From NCBI RefSeq assembly GCF_943181415.1, contig NZ_CALPBZ010000001.1, positions 1,544,347 to 1,608,346 of the forward strand: a stretch of 64,000 nt of DNA, in the 5' to 3' direction. The position numbers were made by a program, and so were the translations under genes. The notes under the pieces are model-generated. The model was not told the origin of the DNA and searched no databases. It saw nothing but the letters and a program-made list of their open reading frames with translations. Shown here one piece after another: positions 44,378 to 53,701 of the stretch; position 1 is the first letter of the stretch, and every line of letters starts with the position of its first letter. This DNA comes from Microbacterium sp. Marseille-Q6648 (GTDB lineage Bacteria > Actinomycetota > Actinomycetes > Actinomycetales > Microbacteriaceae).

Positions 44378-44407
44378 ACTCTAGGGGTTCCGGGCGACGC
44401 GTGTAAA
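44378..44407 (-). promoter_or_regulatory. Sigma-70-type promoter of the BldC-type gene
   Basis: On the minus strand TTTACA (44407-44402) and TAGAGT (44383-44378) are separated by 18 bases, with a leader of about 25-30 bases to the ATG at 44347. Direct copies of GTGTGAC lie just upstream (about 44411-44426), possibly a regulator site. Confidence 0.65.
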
Positions 44408-44454
44408 CCCGTGTGACAGGTGTGACGAATGGGGTAGATCCCGTGCGCGGCGAT

Positions 44455-44862
44455 TCAGCGACCGGGAAGCTTCTTCAGCGCGCTCTCGAGCGCGTGCTTC
44501 GCGGATGCCGCGGCCCGGCCGACCACGTCGGCGGCGTGCGCCGCCGACTCCGGAAGCGTGACCGCCGCGGGGTCGAGCTCGTCCGCGCCCTCACCCAGGA
44601 ACGGCACCAGCCAGTCGTCCACCTCGTCAAGAGGTCCGGCGGACAGGCTGTAGTAGCGGTGCTGCCCTTCTTCTCGCACCGAGACGAGGTGCGCCTCGCG
44701 CAGCACCTTGAGATGCTTCGAGACCGTCGGCTGGCTCGTGCCCAGCTCGTGGACGATCTGCGAGACGCTCGTGCCTCTCTCTCCGGCGGATGCGCGGTCG
44801 AGCAGCAGTCGAAGGATGTCGCGCCGCGTGCCGTCTGCAATCACGTCGAAGATGTCCGCCAT
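44455..44862 (-). CDS. ArsR family winged-helix regulator
   Basis: A 135-residue ArsR-type repressor: FDVIADGTRRDILRLLLDR, then the recognition region VSQIVHELGTSQPTVSKHLKVLREAHLVSVREEGQHRYYSL. No metal-binding Cys motif is visible, so it may sense another signal. The ATG is six bases after TACTCT (44874-44869). It is divergent from trkH and could regulate potassium uptake; two GCCGGAGT repeats in the intergenic gap are possible sites. Confidence 0.9.
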   Translation of the reverse strand: MADIFDVIADGTRRDILRLLLDRASAGERGTSVSQIVHELGTSQPTVSKHLKVLREAHLVSVREEGQHRYYSLSAGPLDEVDDWLVPFLGEGADELDPAAVTLPESAAHAADVVGRAAASAKHALESALKKLPGR

Positions 44863-44931
44863 GTGCTCAGAGTAGTCGGGCTCCCGCCGGAGTACCATGA
44901 TGGCCGGAGTCCGGCGACAAGGGAGCGGTGA

Positions 44932-46371
44932 ATGGCGACGAGCAGATCGTCGACGAGTCCCCGCCATTGGCGAACAGTCGTCCGATCGACCGGAGAGTTC
45001 TTCCGGGACTTCGCCACCTCCTCCCCCGCGCGCTTCGCGATCCTGATCTTCTCGACGCTGATCCTGATCTTCACCGCGCTGCTGTCGCTGCCGGCGGCCG
45101 CTGCCAGCGGACGGCAGACACCCCTCGCCGACGCCCTGTTCACCGCCGTCTCGACGATCTGCGTCACCGGCCTCGTCACCGTCGACACCGCCACCCACTG
45201 GTCGCCCGTCGGCAAGACGATCATCTACATCGGTGTGAACATCGGCGGCATGGGCGTGCTGACGCTCGCCTCGATCCTCGGTCTGGTGATCTCCAAGCGC
45301 CTCGGGCTGCGGGCCAAGCTCATCGCGGCCGGCGACTCCAATCCGCTGCGCGTCCACGGCGGGCCCGTCAACGAGGGGCAGACGGTCCGGCTCGGCGAGG
45401 TCGGCCAGCTGCTGCGGACGGTGGCCCTCTCGACCCTCGTCATCGAGGCCGTCATCGCGCTGCTGCTCTACCCGTCGCTGGTGTGGGCGGGGATCTCGCC
45501 GCTGGACGCGCTATGGGAGGCGCCCTTCTACGCGGCGATGGCGTTCACCAACACGGGCTTCACCCCGAACCCGGGCGGGCTCGAGCCGTTCGCCGACGAC
45601 TACTTCCTGCTGACCGTGCTGATGGCGGGCGTGTTCCTCGGCAGCATCGGCTTCCCCGTCATCTACTCGCTGTCGCGGCACGTGTGGCACGTCGGCCGGT
45701 GGTCGCTGCACACCAAGCTCACCCTCATCGCCACCGTCATCCTGTTCTTCGCGGGCGCGGGCGCCTTCCTCGGTCTGGAGTACAACAACCCCGGCACCTT
45801 CGGCTCGATGGATGCGTGGGACACCACGTTCCAGGCCTTCTTCCTCTCGGCGATGACCCGGTCGGGAGGCTTCTCGGTCGTCGACATCGGCGAGCTCTAC
45901 GGCTCGTCGCTCGTCGTGGGGTCGATGCTCATGTTCGTGGGGGGCGGCTCGGCGTCCACCGCCGGCGGCATCAAGGTCACGACGCTCGCCGTCCTCGCCC
46001 TGGCCGTCTGGTCCGAGGCGAAGGGCCGCACGTCGGTCGAGGCGTTCGGCCGCCGCATCCCGAGCGACGTCCAGCGCGTCGCCCTCTCGGTCGTCGCGTG
46101 GGGCGCCACCATCGTCGCCCTGTCGACGATCACGATCGCGCAGCTGACGAAGGCTCCGATCGCCGACGTGCTCTTCGACGTCATCTCGGCCTTCGGGACC
46201 GTGGGGCTCTCGACCGGTCTCACCGAGGCGCTTCCGGACCACGCCGTCTACGTCATGGCCGCGACGATCTTCATGGGTCGCATTGGTACAGTGACACTCG
46301 CCGCGGCCGTGGCCGCGACGTCCCGTTCGCAGCACTACTCGCTGCCCGTCGAGAGGCCCATCGTTGGTTGA
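44932..46371 (+). CDS. TrkH/KtrB family potassium channel subunit (copy 1)
   Basis: A 479-residue K+ translocating subunit with four pore loops; selectivity-filter blocks include STICVTGLVTVDTATHWS, AFTNTGFTPNPGG, AMTRSGGFSVVDIG and ISAFGTVGLSTGL. The ATG has GGGAG seven bases upstream. Its stop overlaps the following trkA by eight bases. It is in tail-to-tail opposition to a second TrkH/TrkA pair. Confidence 0.94.
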   Translation: MATSRSSTSPRHWRTVVRSTGEFFRDFATSSPARFAILIFSTLILIFTALLSLPAAAASGRQTPLADALFTAVSTICVTGLVTVDTATHWSPVGKTIIYIGVNIGGMGVLTLASILGLVISKRLGLRAKLIAAGDSNPLRVHGGPVNEGQTVRLGEVGQLLRTVALSTLVIEAVIALLLYPSLVWAGISPLDALWEAPFYAAMAFTNTGFTPNPGGLEPFADDYFLLTVLMAGVFLGSIGFPVIYSLSRHVWHVGRWSLHTKLTLIATVILFFAGAGAFLGLEYNNPGTFGSMDAWDTTFQAFFLSAMTRSGGFSVVDIGELYGSSLVVGSMLMFVGGGSASTAGGIKVTTLAVLALAVWSEAKGRTSVEAFGRRIPSDVQRVALSVVAWGATIVALSTITIAQLTKAPIADVLFDVISAFGTVGLSTGLTEALPDHAVYVMAATIFMGRIGTVTLAAAVAATSRSQHYSLPVERPIVG

Positions 46372-47035
46372 GCGGATCCGCAGCGACGCACCCGTCCTGG
46401 TCATCGGGCTGGGGCGCTTCGGCGCCGCCTGCGCCGGCGAGCTCGACCGACTCGATCGCGAGGTCCTCGCGATCGACGAGAGCCTGGACCTGGTGCAGAA
46501 GTGGTCGGAGCGGGTCACGCACACCGTGCAGGCCGATGCGAAGAACATCGAGGCCCTCAAGCAGGTCGGGGCCCAGGACTTCCAGGTCGCCGTGGTCGCC
46601 GTCGGCTCGTCGATCGAGGCGTCGGTGCTCATCACCGCCAACCTCGTCGACCTGAAGGTCCCGCAGATCTGGGCGAAGGCGGTCTCGCAGTCGCACGGCA
46701 AGATCCTCGCGCGGGTGGGCGCCAACCACGTCATCTACCCCGAGCGCGAGGCCGGCGAACGCGTCGCCCACCTCGTGAGCGGGCGCATGCTGGACTTCAT
46801 CCGCTTCGACGACGACTTCGTGCTGGCCAAGATGTATCCGCCGAAGTTCATCCGTGGCGTGGGTCTGAACGAGTCGGGCGTGCGGTCGAAGTACAACGTC
46901 ACCGTGGTGGGCGTGAAGAGTCCCGGCAAGCCGTTCCGCTACGCCGAGGCGGCGACCGTCGTCACCAACCACGACCTCATCATCGTGTCGGGCACGAATT
47001 CCGACATCGAGCGCTTCGCCGCCCTCGACCGCTGA
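46364..47035 (+). CDS. TrkA family potassium uptake regulator (copy 1)
   Basis: A 223-residue KtrA/TrkA protein. The RCK-N Rossmann motif VLVIGLGRFGAACAGEL (residues 11-27) binds NAD(H) or ATP/ADP, and an RCK-C domain follows from about residue 135. It gates the TrkH pore. The TTG start overlaps trkH by eight bases, with GAGAGG upstream. It ends two bases from the end of the opposite trkA. Confidence 0.94.
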   Translation: MVERIRSDAPVLVIGLGRFGAACAGELDRLDREVLAIDESLDLVQKWSERVTHTVQADAKNIEALKQVGAQDFQVAVVAVGSSIEASVLITANLVDLKVPQIWAKAVSQSHGKILARVGANHVIYPEREAGERVAHLVSGRMLDFIRFDDDFVLAKMYPPKFIRGVGLNESGVRSKYNVTVVGVKSPGKPFRYAEAATVVTNHDLIIVSGTNSDIERFAALDR

Positions 47036-47037
47036 GC

Positions 47038-47733
47038 TCAGCGCAGCTGCGCGAACGCCTCGACACTCACGGTCGGACCGACGATCAGGATCCTGTCGCC
47101 TTCCGAGAGGACGGTGCTGTTGTCGGCGTTGTGCCAGCCGGCCCGCCCCGAGGCGACCGCCGCGACCGTGATCCCGTGCTTCTGGCGGATGGCGGTCTGA
47201 CCGAGCGGGATGCCGCGCACCGAGCTCGGCGCCGTGATCTTCGCCAGTGAGTACCCCCGCTCGATCTCGAGGTAGTCCAGCGCGGCACCGCGGACGAGAT
47301 GGGCGACCCTCCGGCCCATCGTGCGCTCGGGATAGATGACGTGGTGGACACCCAGCTGCTCGAGGATGCGCCCGTGCTGCTCGTTCTCGGCCTTGGCCCA
47401 GATGATCGGCACCTTCAGCTGCAGCAGGAGGGACGCGGTGAGGATCGAGGCCTGGACGTCGTGTCCGATGGCCACGACCACCCGATCGAACTGGTCCACC
47501 GCCAGTTGGCGCAGGACCTCCTCCTTCGTCGAATCGCCGCGGACGACCTGGGTCAGCACGCCGTTGAAGGACTGCACCAGGTCCTCGTCGCGATCGATGC
47601 CGAGGACCTCGGTCCCCGAGGACATGAGCTCCTCCGCCAACGCGCTTCCGAAGCGCCCGAGGCCGATGACCGCCACCGAGTCCGCCTCGGCGATGCGGCG
47701 GGACGTGTCGGAGAAGAGCGAGAACTTAGCCAA
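47038..47733 (-). CDS. TrkA family potassium uptake regulator (copy 2)
   Basis: A 231-residue RCK protein with VAVIGLGRFGSALAEELM at residues 21-38, the acidic residue GIDRDEDLV at the end of beta-2, and an RCK-C domain (SVRGIPLGQTAIRQKHGITV). It is the partner of the trkH gene upstream, whose end it overlaps by eight bases. It is similar in organisation to copy 1 but clearly diverged in sequence. Confidence 0.94.
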   Translation of the reverse strand: MAKFSLFSDTSRRIAEADSVAVIGLGRFGSALAEELMSSGTEVLGIDRDEDLVQSFNGVLTQVVRGDSTKEEVLRQLAVDQFDRVVVAIGHDVQASILTASLLLQLKVPIIWAKAENEQHGRILEQLGVHHVIYPERTMGRRVAHLVRGAALDYLEIERGYSLAKITAPSSVRGIPLGQTAIRQKHGITVAAVASGRAGWHNADNSTVLSEGDRILIVGPTVSVEAFAQLR

Positions 47734-49090
47734 TGGCGGGCCTTTCTTTCGGGAGTTCGTAGAGCACGCGGCGCTCGCGCAGCGCGAGCGCCGACCCCAG
47801 GGTCAGCGGCCCGATGCGGCCGAGGAACATCAACAGCGACAGGATCACCTTCGCCGCCGGGGGCAGGTCGTAGGTGATGCCCGTCGACAGCCCGACGGTG
47901 CCGAACGCCGACACCGCCTCGAACAGCACGCGGTCCAGCGCATGGCCGGTGATGAGCATGAGCGCGACCGCCGCGACCATCACGGCCGCGATGGCCATCA
48001 GCACCACGGCGATCGCCTGGCGGTGCACCGCCCGCGAGAGCCGCTTGCCGAAGACATTGACCGCCCCCTCGCCGCGCAGCTCGGTCACGAGGATGAAGTA
48101 CAGCACGGCGAAGGTGGTGACCTTGATGCCGCCCGCGGTGCCGGCCGGCCCGCCGCCGATGAACATCAGCACGTCCATGCCGACCCAGGTCTCGTCGCGC
48201 ATCAGCCCGATGTCCACCGAGTTGAAGCCCGCCGTGCGGGTCTGCACCGAATGGAAGAACCCGATCAGCAGCCGCGCCATGGGGTCGTAGGCGCCCAGGG
48301 TGTCCGGGTTGGACCACTCCAGCGCCGTGATGTAGACGGTGCCCAGCACCAGCAGCGCAGCGGTCACCGTCAGGACCAGCCGGGTGTTCATCGTCCAGTG
48401 GAGCGGGCGGCGCAGCTCTCGACGCAGCTGCATGAGCACCGGGAACCCCAGTCCGCCGAGCACGATCGCCGCGCAGATGGGAAGGCAGATCCAGGGGTCG
48501 GCGGCGAATCCCATGAGGTTGTCGCTGTACAGCGCGAACCCCGCATTGTTGAAGGACGACACCGCGTGGAAGAGCGCGTGCCAGGCCGCCTCGCCGACGG
48601 AGTATCCGTACGCCCAGACGAAGCGCGGGAAGATCGCGACGAAGACGCCGGCTTCGACCACGAGCGAGATGGTCAGGATGGCGCGAACCACACGGCGCAC
48701 GTCGGCCGCACCGACGGCATCCGTCTCGGCCGCCGTGTTCAGGCGCGACCGCACACTCACCCGGCGGGCCAGCACCAGACCGATGAGCGTGGCGAAGACC
48801 ATGATGCCGAGACCGCCGAGCTGGATGAGCAGCATGATCACCACCAGGCCCAACGGGCTCCAGTGCGTGGCGGTGTCCACCGAGGTCAGCCCGGTCACGC
48901 ACACCGCCGAGACCGCGGTGAACAGCGCATCGTAGAAATCGGTGACCTCACCGGAGCGGCGCGCGATGGGCAGGGCCAGCAGCGTGGTTCCGGCGAGGAT
49001 CGCGCCGGCGAAGCCGGTGACGACCGCCTGGGCGGGATGGAGCCGCAACACGCGGCGCCGCCGCGTGCGCGCGACGACGCGTGTGAGCAC
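47726..49090 (-). CDS. TrkH/KtrB family potassium channel subunit (copy 2)
   Basis: A 454-residue TrkH subunit: SAVCVTGLTSVDTATHWSPLG, SSFNNAGFALYSDNLMG, FFHSVQTRTAGFNSVDIG and VSAFGTVGLSTGITYDL pore-loop blocks, ending LRERRVLYELPKERPAIG like copy 1. The reading frame is open to 49198, but the first usable start with a signal is GTG 49090, eight bases after TAACAT (49104-49099). Confidence 0.93.
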   Translation of the reverse strand: MLTRVVARTRRRRVLRLHPAQAVVTGFAGAILAGTTLLALPIARRSGEVTDFYDALFTAVSAVCVTGLTSVDTATHWSPLGLVVIMLLIQLGGLGIMVFATLIGLVLARRVSVRSRLNTAAETDAVGAADVRRVVRAILTISLVVEAGVFVAIFPRFVWAYGYSVGEAAWHALFHAVSSFNNAGFALYSDNLMGFAADPWICLPICAAIVLGGLGFPVLMQLRRELRRPLHWTMNTRLVLTVTAALLVLGTVYITALEWSNPDTLGAYDPMARLLIGFFHSVQTRTAGFNSVDIGLMRDETWVGMDVLMFIGGGPAGTAGGIKVTTFAVLYFILVTELRGEGAVNVFGKRLSRAVHRQAIAVVLMAIAAVMVAAVALMLITGHALDRVLFEAVSAFGTVGLSTGITYDLPPAAKVILSLLMFLGRIGPLTLGSALALRERRVLYELPKERPAIG

Positions 49091-49148
49091 GATCGAGAAT
49101 GTTACGCCTCCGGCGCCGCCGCGCAAGAGCGGGTGCCGTCGGGTGCCG

Positions 49149-49988
49149 TCAGCCGGCCGCGAGCTCCCTCGCGCGTGCCAGCGCGGCATCCGTCGCACGA
49201 CCGAAGACCTCGTCGAGGTGCGCCTCCTCCAGCACGGCGATCGCCCGCTCGGTGGTGCCCTTGGGGCTCGTCACGCGGCGGCGCAGCTCGGCCGGGTCCT
49301 CTCCGGATGCCGCCAGCAGCGCCGCAGCCCCGATGAAGGTGTGCTCCGCCATGAGACGGGCGTCGTCCGGCGCGAATCCCTTCGCGCTCGCCGCGCGCGT
49401 CAGCTGCTCGATCAGCAGGAAGACGTACGCCGGACCGGATCCCGAGATGGTCGACAGCGCATCGATCTGCGACTCGGGAACCTCGATGACGGCGCCCACG
49501 GTCTCGAACAGCTGCCGCACGAGCGCCATCGCGGCCGTGTCGGCGCGGCTGCCGGCGGCGATGCCGGTGACCGCCTGGCGCACGACGGCGGGGGTGTTCG
49601 GCATCGAGCGGACGACGACGGCATCCGGCCCGAGGATCCGCTCGAACGTGGCGATGGTCACCCCGGCGGCCAGACTCACCACGACCGCTCCCGGCCGCAG
49701 GGCCGGAGTGATCTCGCGAAGAAGATCCGGCACCATGGCGGGCTTCACGCCGATGAGAACGATGCCGGCGTCGGCCACGGCGTCGACGTTCCCCGACGGA
49801 TGCCGCTCGAGCGCGACGCTCGTCACCCCGTCCAGGGCGGCGAGCTCGTCGGCCTTCGCCGCCGTGCGGTTGGTGACCGTGACGCCTGCCGGCGCAGCCC
49901 CCGAGGCGACGAGTCCCTGCAGGATCGCGCCTCCCATCGAGCCGGCGCCGAGGATCGCGATGCGGGGAAGTGTGGTGTCGTCGGGCAT
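49149..49988 (-). CDS. proC: Pyrroline-5-carboxylate reductase
   Basis: A 279-residue NAD(P)H enzyme for the last step of proline synthesis. The Rossmann motif IAILGAGSMGGAILQGL is at residues 9-25, and the conserved end reads SGSGPAYVFLLIEQLTRAA with MAEHTFIGAAALL and RRRVTSPKGTTERAI. The ATG at 49988 lies seven bases after TAGGAT. In mycobacteria the proC homologue neighbours the bldC-like and bS22 genes, consistent with this region. Confidence 0.96.
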   Translation of the reverse strand: MPDDTTLPRIAILGAGSMGGAILQGLVASGAAPAGVTVTNRTAAKADELAALDGVTSVALERHPSGNVDAVADAGIVLIGVKPAMVPDLLREITPALRPGAVVVSLAAGVTIATFERILGPDAVVVRSMPNTPAVVRQAVTGIAAGSRADTAAMALVRQLFETVGAVIEVPESQIDALSTISGSGPAYVFLLIEQLTRAASAKGFAPDDARLMAEHTFIGAAALLAASGEDPAELRRRVTSPKGTTERAIAVLEEAHLDEVFGRATDAALARARELAAG

Positions 49989-50103
49989 GGCCACCATCCT
50001 ACGAAGCCGGGCGCCTGAGCCTCGGTTCGGCGCCATTGCCCGGGTCTATAGTCGAGTCATCACCGGCGCCGTTGCCCTGGCGCGGAACCTGGAGGATGTG
50101 GCC

Positions 50104-51216
50104 ATGACCCTGTTCGACGGCATCACGCAGCGAGTGATCGACACGCCCCGTCTCGGCGTGAACGTCCTCGAGCGCGAGGGCGATGACACCGCCACGCCGC
50201 CCGAGCGGACGGTCGTGTTCATCCACGGCAACGTCTCGTCGTCGCTGTTCTGGCAGGAGGTCATGCAGGATCTCCCCTCGGACCTCCGCGTCCTGGCGAT
50301 CGACCTGAGGGGCTTCGGCGGCACCGAGCACGCCCCGATCGACGCCACCCGGGGCGTGCGCGACTTCAGCGACGACGTCTTCGCCACCCTCGAGGCGCTC
50401 GGCATCCCCGCGGCGCACCTGGTCGGCTGGTCGATGGGTGGCGGCGTCGTGATGCAGTACGCCCTCGACCACCCCGTGCTGAGCATGACGCTGCAGGCTC
50501 CGGTCTCGCCCTACGGATTCGGCGGGACGCGGCGGGACGGCACGCGCCTCACCGACGACGACGCCGGGTGCGGCGGCGGCGGCGCCAACCCCGACTTCGT
50601 CGAGCGGCTCAACGCCGGCGACACCACCGATGAGGCGCCGACCTCCCCCCGGAGCGTCTTCCGCTCGGGATACGTCTCATCCGGTTACACGACCGAGCAC
50701 GAGGACGTCTGGGTCGCTTCGATGCTCTCCACCTCGACCGCCACCGGCAACTACCCCGGAGACGCGGTGTCATCGAAGAACTGGCCGGGCTTCGGCGCGG
50801 GCGGCATCGGCGTCCTCAACACGATGGCGCCCCGCTACTTCGACGTGTCGGGGATCGTCGACCTCGATGACAAGCCCCCGGTGCTGTGGATCCACGGCAC
50901 CGCCGACGCGATCGTCTCGGACGCGTCGTTCTTCGACCTCAACCACCTCGGGGCCCTGCAGATCGTGCCCGGCTGGCCCGGCGCCGACATCGCGCCCGCT
51001 CAGGAGATGGTGTCGCAGACCCGCGACGTGCTCGAGGCGTACCGGGCAGCGGGCGGGAGTGTCACCGAGGTGGCGCTGGAAGGCGTCGGGCACTCGCCGC
51101 ACCTCGAGCGTCCCGCCGAGTTCCGGCACGCCCTGCTCGAGCTCATCGGCTACATCGGCCACGCTCAGAACCCCGCGCCCCCGACCGAGGCCATCATTCT
51201 GCGCTCCGCCGACTGA
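50104..51216 (+). CDS. Alpha/beta hydrolase fold protein
   Basis: A 370-residue hydrolase. The oxyanion block VVFIHGNVSSSLFWQEVM, the nucleophile elbow VGWSMGGGVVMQYAL and a late GVGHSPHLERPAEF His give a full catalytic triad. The central cap contains a glycine-rich loop (GCGGGGANPD). It has a separate -10 (TATAGT at 50046-50051) and a 5' leader with GGAGG eight bases before the ATG, unlike the leaderless neighbours. Substrate unknown; esterase or haloalkane-type chemistry is possible. Confidence 0.87.
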   Translation: MTLFDGITQRVIDTPRLGVNVLEREGDDTATPPERTVVFIHGNVSSSLFWQEVMQDLPSDLRVLAIDLRGFGGTEHAPIDATRGVRDFSDDVFATLEALGIPAAHLVGWSMGGGVVMQYALDHPVLSMTLQAPVSPYGFGGTRRDGTRLTDDDAGCGGGGANPDFVERLNAGDTTDEAPTSPRSVFRSGYVSSGYTTEHEDVWVASMLSTSTATGNYPGDAVSSKNWPGFGAGGIGVLNTMAPRYFDVSGIVDLDDKPPVLWIHGTADAIVSDASFFDLNHLGALQIVPGWPGADIAPAQEMVSQTRDVLEAYRAAGGSVTEVALEGVGHSPHLERPAEFRHALLELIGYIGHAQNPAPPTEAIILRSAD

Positions 51217-51264
51217 CCGTCAAGCCCCGCGTGCGCGGGAGGCGGCATCCCTAGACTCGACCGC

Positions 51265-52230
51265 ATGAGTGCAACGGGCGGCGGCAAGGCGATCATCGCG
51301 GCGTTCCTGGCGAACCTGGGCATCGCTCTGGCGAAGTTCGTCGCGTGGTTCCTTTCGGGATCGGCGTCGATGCTGGCCGAGGCGATCCACTCCGTCGCCG
51401 ACGCGGGCAACCAGCTGCTTCTGCTGCTGGGCGGACGCCGCGCGAAGCAGAAGGCCGACCGCGATCACCCGTTCGGCTACGGCCGGGAGCGCTATGTGTA
51501 CGCGTTCGTCGTCGCGATCATCCTCTTCTCGGTCGGCGGGCTGTTCTCGATCTACGAGGGCATCGACAAGCTCACCCACCCGCACGAGATCACGAACGCG
51601 TGGGTGCCGATCGGGGTGCTGGTCGTGGCCATCGTCCTGGAGTCGTTCTCGCTGCGGACGGCGGTGCGAGAGAGCAATCTCGTGCGGGAGAAGGGCCAGT
51701 CCTGGGTGTCGTTCGTGCGCCGTGCCAAGGCACCGGAACTGCCGGTCGTCCTCCTCGAGGACATCGCCGCCCTCACCGGCCTCGTCTTCGCGCTCCTCGG
51801 CGTCGGACTCGCCGTCCTCACCGGCGATCCGCTCTTCGACGCGATCGGCACGCTCATGATCGGCACCCTGCTGATCCTCGTCGCCATCGCCCTGGGCATC
51901 GAGACCAAGAGCCTCCTCGTCGGCGAGGGCGCCACCGAGGGCGATCATCGACGCATCGTGGCCGCCATCGAGGACGGCCCGGAGGTGAGCCGCATCATCC
52001 ACATCAAGACGCTGTACCTCGGTCCGGACGAGCTGATGGTCGCCGCGAAGGTCGCCTTCCCCCCGGACGCGGCGTTCGCCGAGGTCGCCGCCTGGATCGA
52101 CGCCGTCGAGCGCCGCGTCCGCTCCGCCGTCCCCGCGGCCCGGGTCATCTACCTCGAGCCGGATGTGCACCGCGCCGGCGACGACCCCCGCCCCTCCACC
52201 GAGCAGTTCGTCATCCGGTCGGCGGACTGA
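51265..52230 (+). CDS. Cation diffusion facilitator family transporter
   Basis: A 321-residue CDF metal exporter with about five or six TM helices and a C-terminal cytoplasmic domain. Metal-site residues occur in EAIHSVADAGNQ and VVLLEDIAALTG, and the loop GGRRAKQKADRDHPFGYGRERYVYAF is typical of the subgroup annotated as Zn or Mn/Fe carriers. The ATG is seven bases after TAGACT (51252-51257). Confidence 0.92.
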   Translation: MSATGGGKAIIAAFLANLGIALAKFVAWFLSGSASMLAEAIHSVADAGNQLLLLLGGRRAKQKADRDHPFGYGRERYVYAFVVAIILFSVGGLFSIYEGIDKLTHPHEITNAWVPIGVLVVAIVLESFSLRTAVRESNLVREKGQSWVSFVRRAKAPELPVVLLEDIAALTGLVFALLGVGLAVLTGDPLFDAIGTLMIGTLLILVAIALGIETKSLLVGEGATEGDHRRIVAAIEDGPEVSRIIHIKTLYLGPDELMVAAKVAFPPDAAFAEVAAWIDAVERRVRSAVPAARVIYLEPDVHRAGDDPRPSTEQFVIRSAD

Positions 52231-52265
52231 GCGGCGAGCACGGACCACCACGGAAGACGAGCGCG

Positions 52266-53195
52266 ATGGAATACTGCATCTTCACCGAGCCCCAGCAGGG
52301 CGCGAGCTACGACGACCAGCTGGAGTTCGCCCGCACGGCGGAGCGCACCGGCTTCACCGGATTCTTCCGCTCCGACCACTACCTGCGCATGGGCGACGGG
52401 GATCCGCTGCCCGGGCCCACGGATGCCTGGACCACCCTCGCCGGGCTGGCACGCGAGACCTCGCGCATCCGTCTCGGGACGCTGGTGTCGTCGGTGACGT
52501 ACCGCGTGCCCGGGATCCTCGCCATCCAGGTCGCGCAGGTCGACGCCATGTCGAACGGGCGCGTCGAGCTCGGGTTGGGCACGGGGTGGTTCGAGCGCGA
52601 GCATCTCGCGTACGGCATACCCTTCCCCTCCCGCCGGTTCGACCTCCTCGAGGAGCAGCTGCAGCTCATCACGGGACTGTGGTCGACGCCGCCGGATGAC
52701 ACGTACAGCTTCGAGGGTGCGCATTACCGACTGGATGCCGCTCCAGCGCTCCCGCAGCCCGTGCAGTCCCGCATCCCGGTCATCGTGGGCGGCGCCGGGC
52801 CACGACGCACCCCCGAGCTGGCCGCCCGGTTCGCCACCGAGTTCAACATCGGCTTCCAGCCCGAGCACGTCATCGCCGAGAAGTTCGCCGGCGTACGACG
52901 GGCGTGCGAGGAGGCGGGCCGCGATCCCTCGACGCTCAAGCTGTCGGTCGCCCTTCCCACGCTCGCCGGCGCGACGGCGGCCGAGCTCGACCGGCGTGCG
53001 GCCGCGATCGGACGCGAGGTCGGCGACCTCCGCAACGAGGTGAACATCGTCGGCGGCGCGGACCAGATCCGCGACAAGGTGGAGCGCCTGCGCGCTCTCG
53101 GCGCCGACCGCGTCTACCTGCAGCTCATGGATCTGCGGGATCCCGGTCAGGTGGCCTTCCTCGGCGAGGACGTTCTGGGCCTGACCGCCCGGTGA
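52266..53195 (+). CDS. LLM class F420-dependent oxidoreductase
   Basis: A 309-residue luciferase-like barrel similar to the TIGR03560 group: EYCIFTEPQQGASYDDQLEFAR, GFFRSDHYLRMGDGDPLPGPTDAW, RVELGLGTGWFEREH and PVIVGGAGPRRTPELAARFA. A GGAAGA site precedes the ATG. It follows the CDF gene by 35 bases and may be co-transcribed. Substrate unknown. Confidence 0.91.
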   Translation: MEYCIFTEPQQGASYDDQLEFARTAERTGFTGFFRSDHYLRMGDGDPLPGPTDAWTTLAGLARETSRIRLGTLVSSVTYRVPGILAIQVAQVDAMSNGRVELGLGTGWFEREHLAYGIPFPSRRFDLLEEQLQLITGLWSTPPDDTYSFEGAHYRLDAAPALPQPVQSRIPVIVGGAGPRRTPELAARFATEFNIGFQPEHVIAEKFAGVRRACEEAGRDPSTLKLSVALPTLAGATAAELDRRAAAIGREVGDLRNEVNIVGGADQIRDKVERLRALGADRVYLQLMDLRDPGQVAFLGEDVLGLTAR

Positions 53196-53201
53196 CGGCG
53201 G

Positions 53202-53663
53202 TCAGCGGCGGTCAGCGAAGAAGTCCTTCAGCAGCTGGGTCGCCGCCTCGGCGCGCACCCCGCCGATCACCTCGGCGCGAACCGGCAGCCGGCGGTCGCG
53301 GACCACGTCGTACATCGACCCGACCGCCCCTGCCTTGTCGTCCCAGGCGCCGAAGACCACGCGCGAGATCCGGGCCTGCAGCAGCGCTCCCGCGCACATG
53401 AGGCACGGCTCCAGCGTCACCACGAGGGTGCATCCCTCGAGGTTCCACGAACCTGTCGCGGCGGCAGCCGCCCGGAGCGCGATGACCTCGGCGTGCGCCG
53501 TCGGGTCGTGGTGCGCCTCACGGAGGTTCCGTCCCTCGCCGATCGGCCGGCCCGCGGCATCCGCGACCACGGCGCCCACGGGCACGTCGCCGTCGGCACC
53601 CGCTTCGGCGGCGAGCTGCAGAGCGCGCTCCATCGCGCGCGCGTCCGCCGGGTCGATGCTCAC
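53202..53663 (-). CDS. tadA: tRNA adenosine(34) deaminase
   Basis: A 153-residue zinc deaminase that converts A34 of tRNA-Arg(ACG) to inosine. The HAE motif [11 protein letters not shown] and the PCxxC motif [16 protein letters not shown] bind zinc and hold the catalytic Glu. The GTG is six bases after TACGCT (53675-53670). It is divergent from upp. Confidence 0.93.
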   Translation of the reverse strand: MSIDPADARAMERALQLAAEAGADGDVPVGAVVADAAGRPIGEGRNLREAHHDPTAHAEVIALRAAAAATGSWNLEGCTLVVTLEPCLMCAGALLQARISRVVFGAWDDKAGAVGSMYDVVRDRRLPVRAEVIGGVRAEAATQLLKDFFADRR

Positions 53664-53701
53664 CTCACGAGCGTAGGACGCCAGCGACTACTCTGGGACC
53701 T

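Noticed and set aside
51181-52230. The hydrolase and the CDF transporter both end in ...RSAD
   Set aside because: The codons differ and the proteins are unrelated upstream, so this is chance rather than a duplication.
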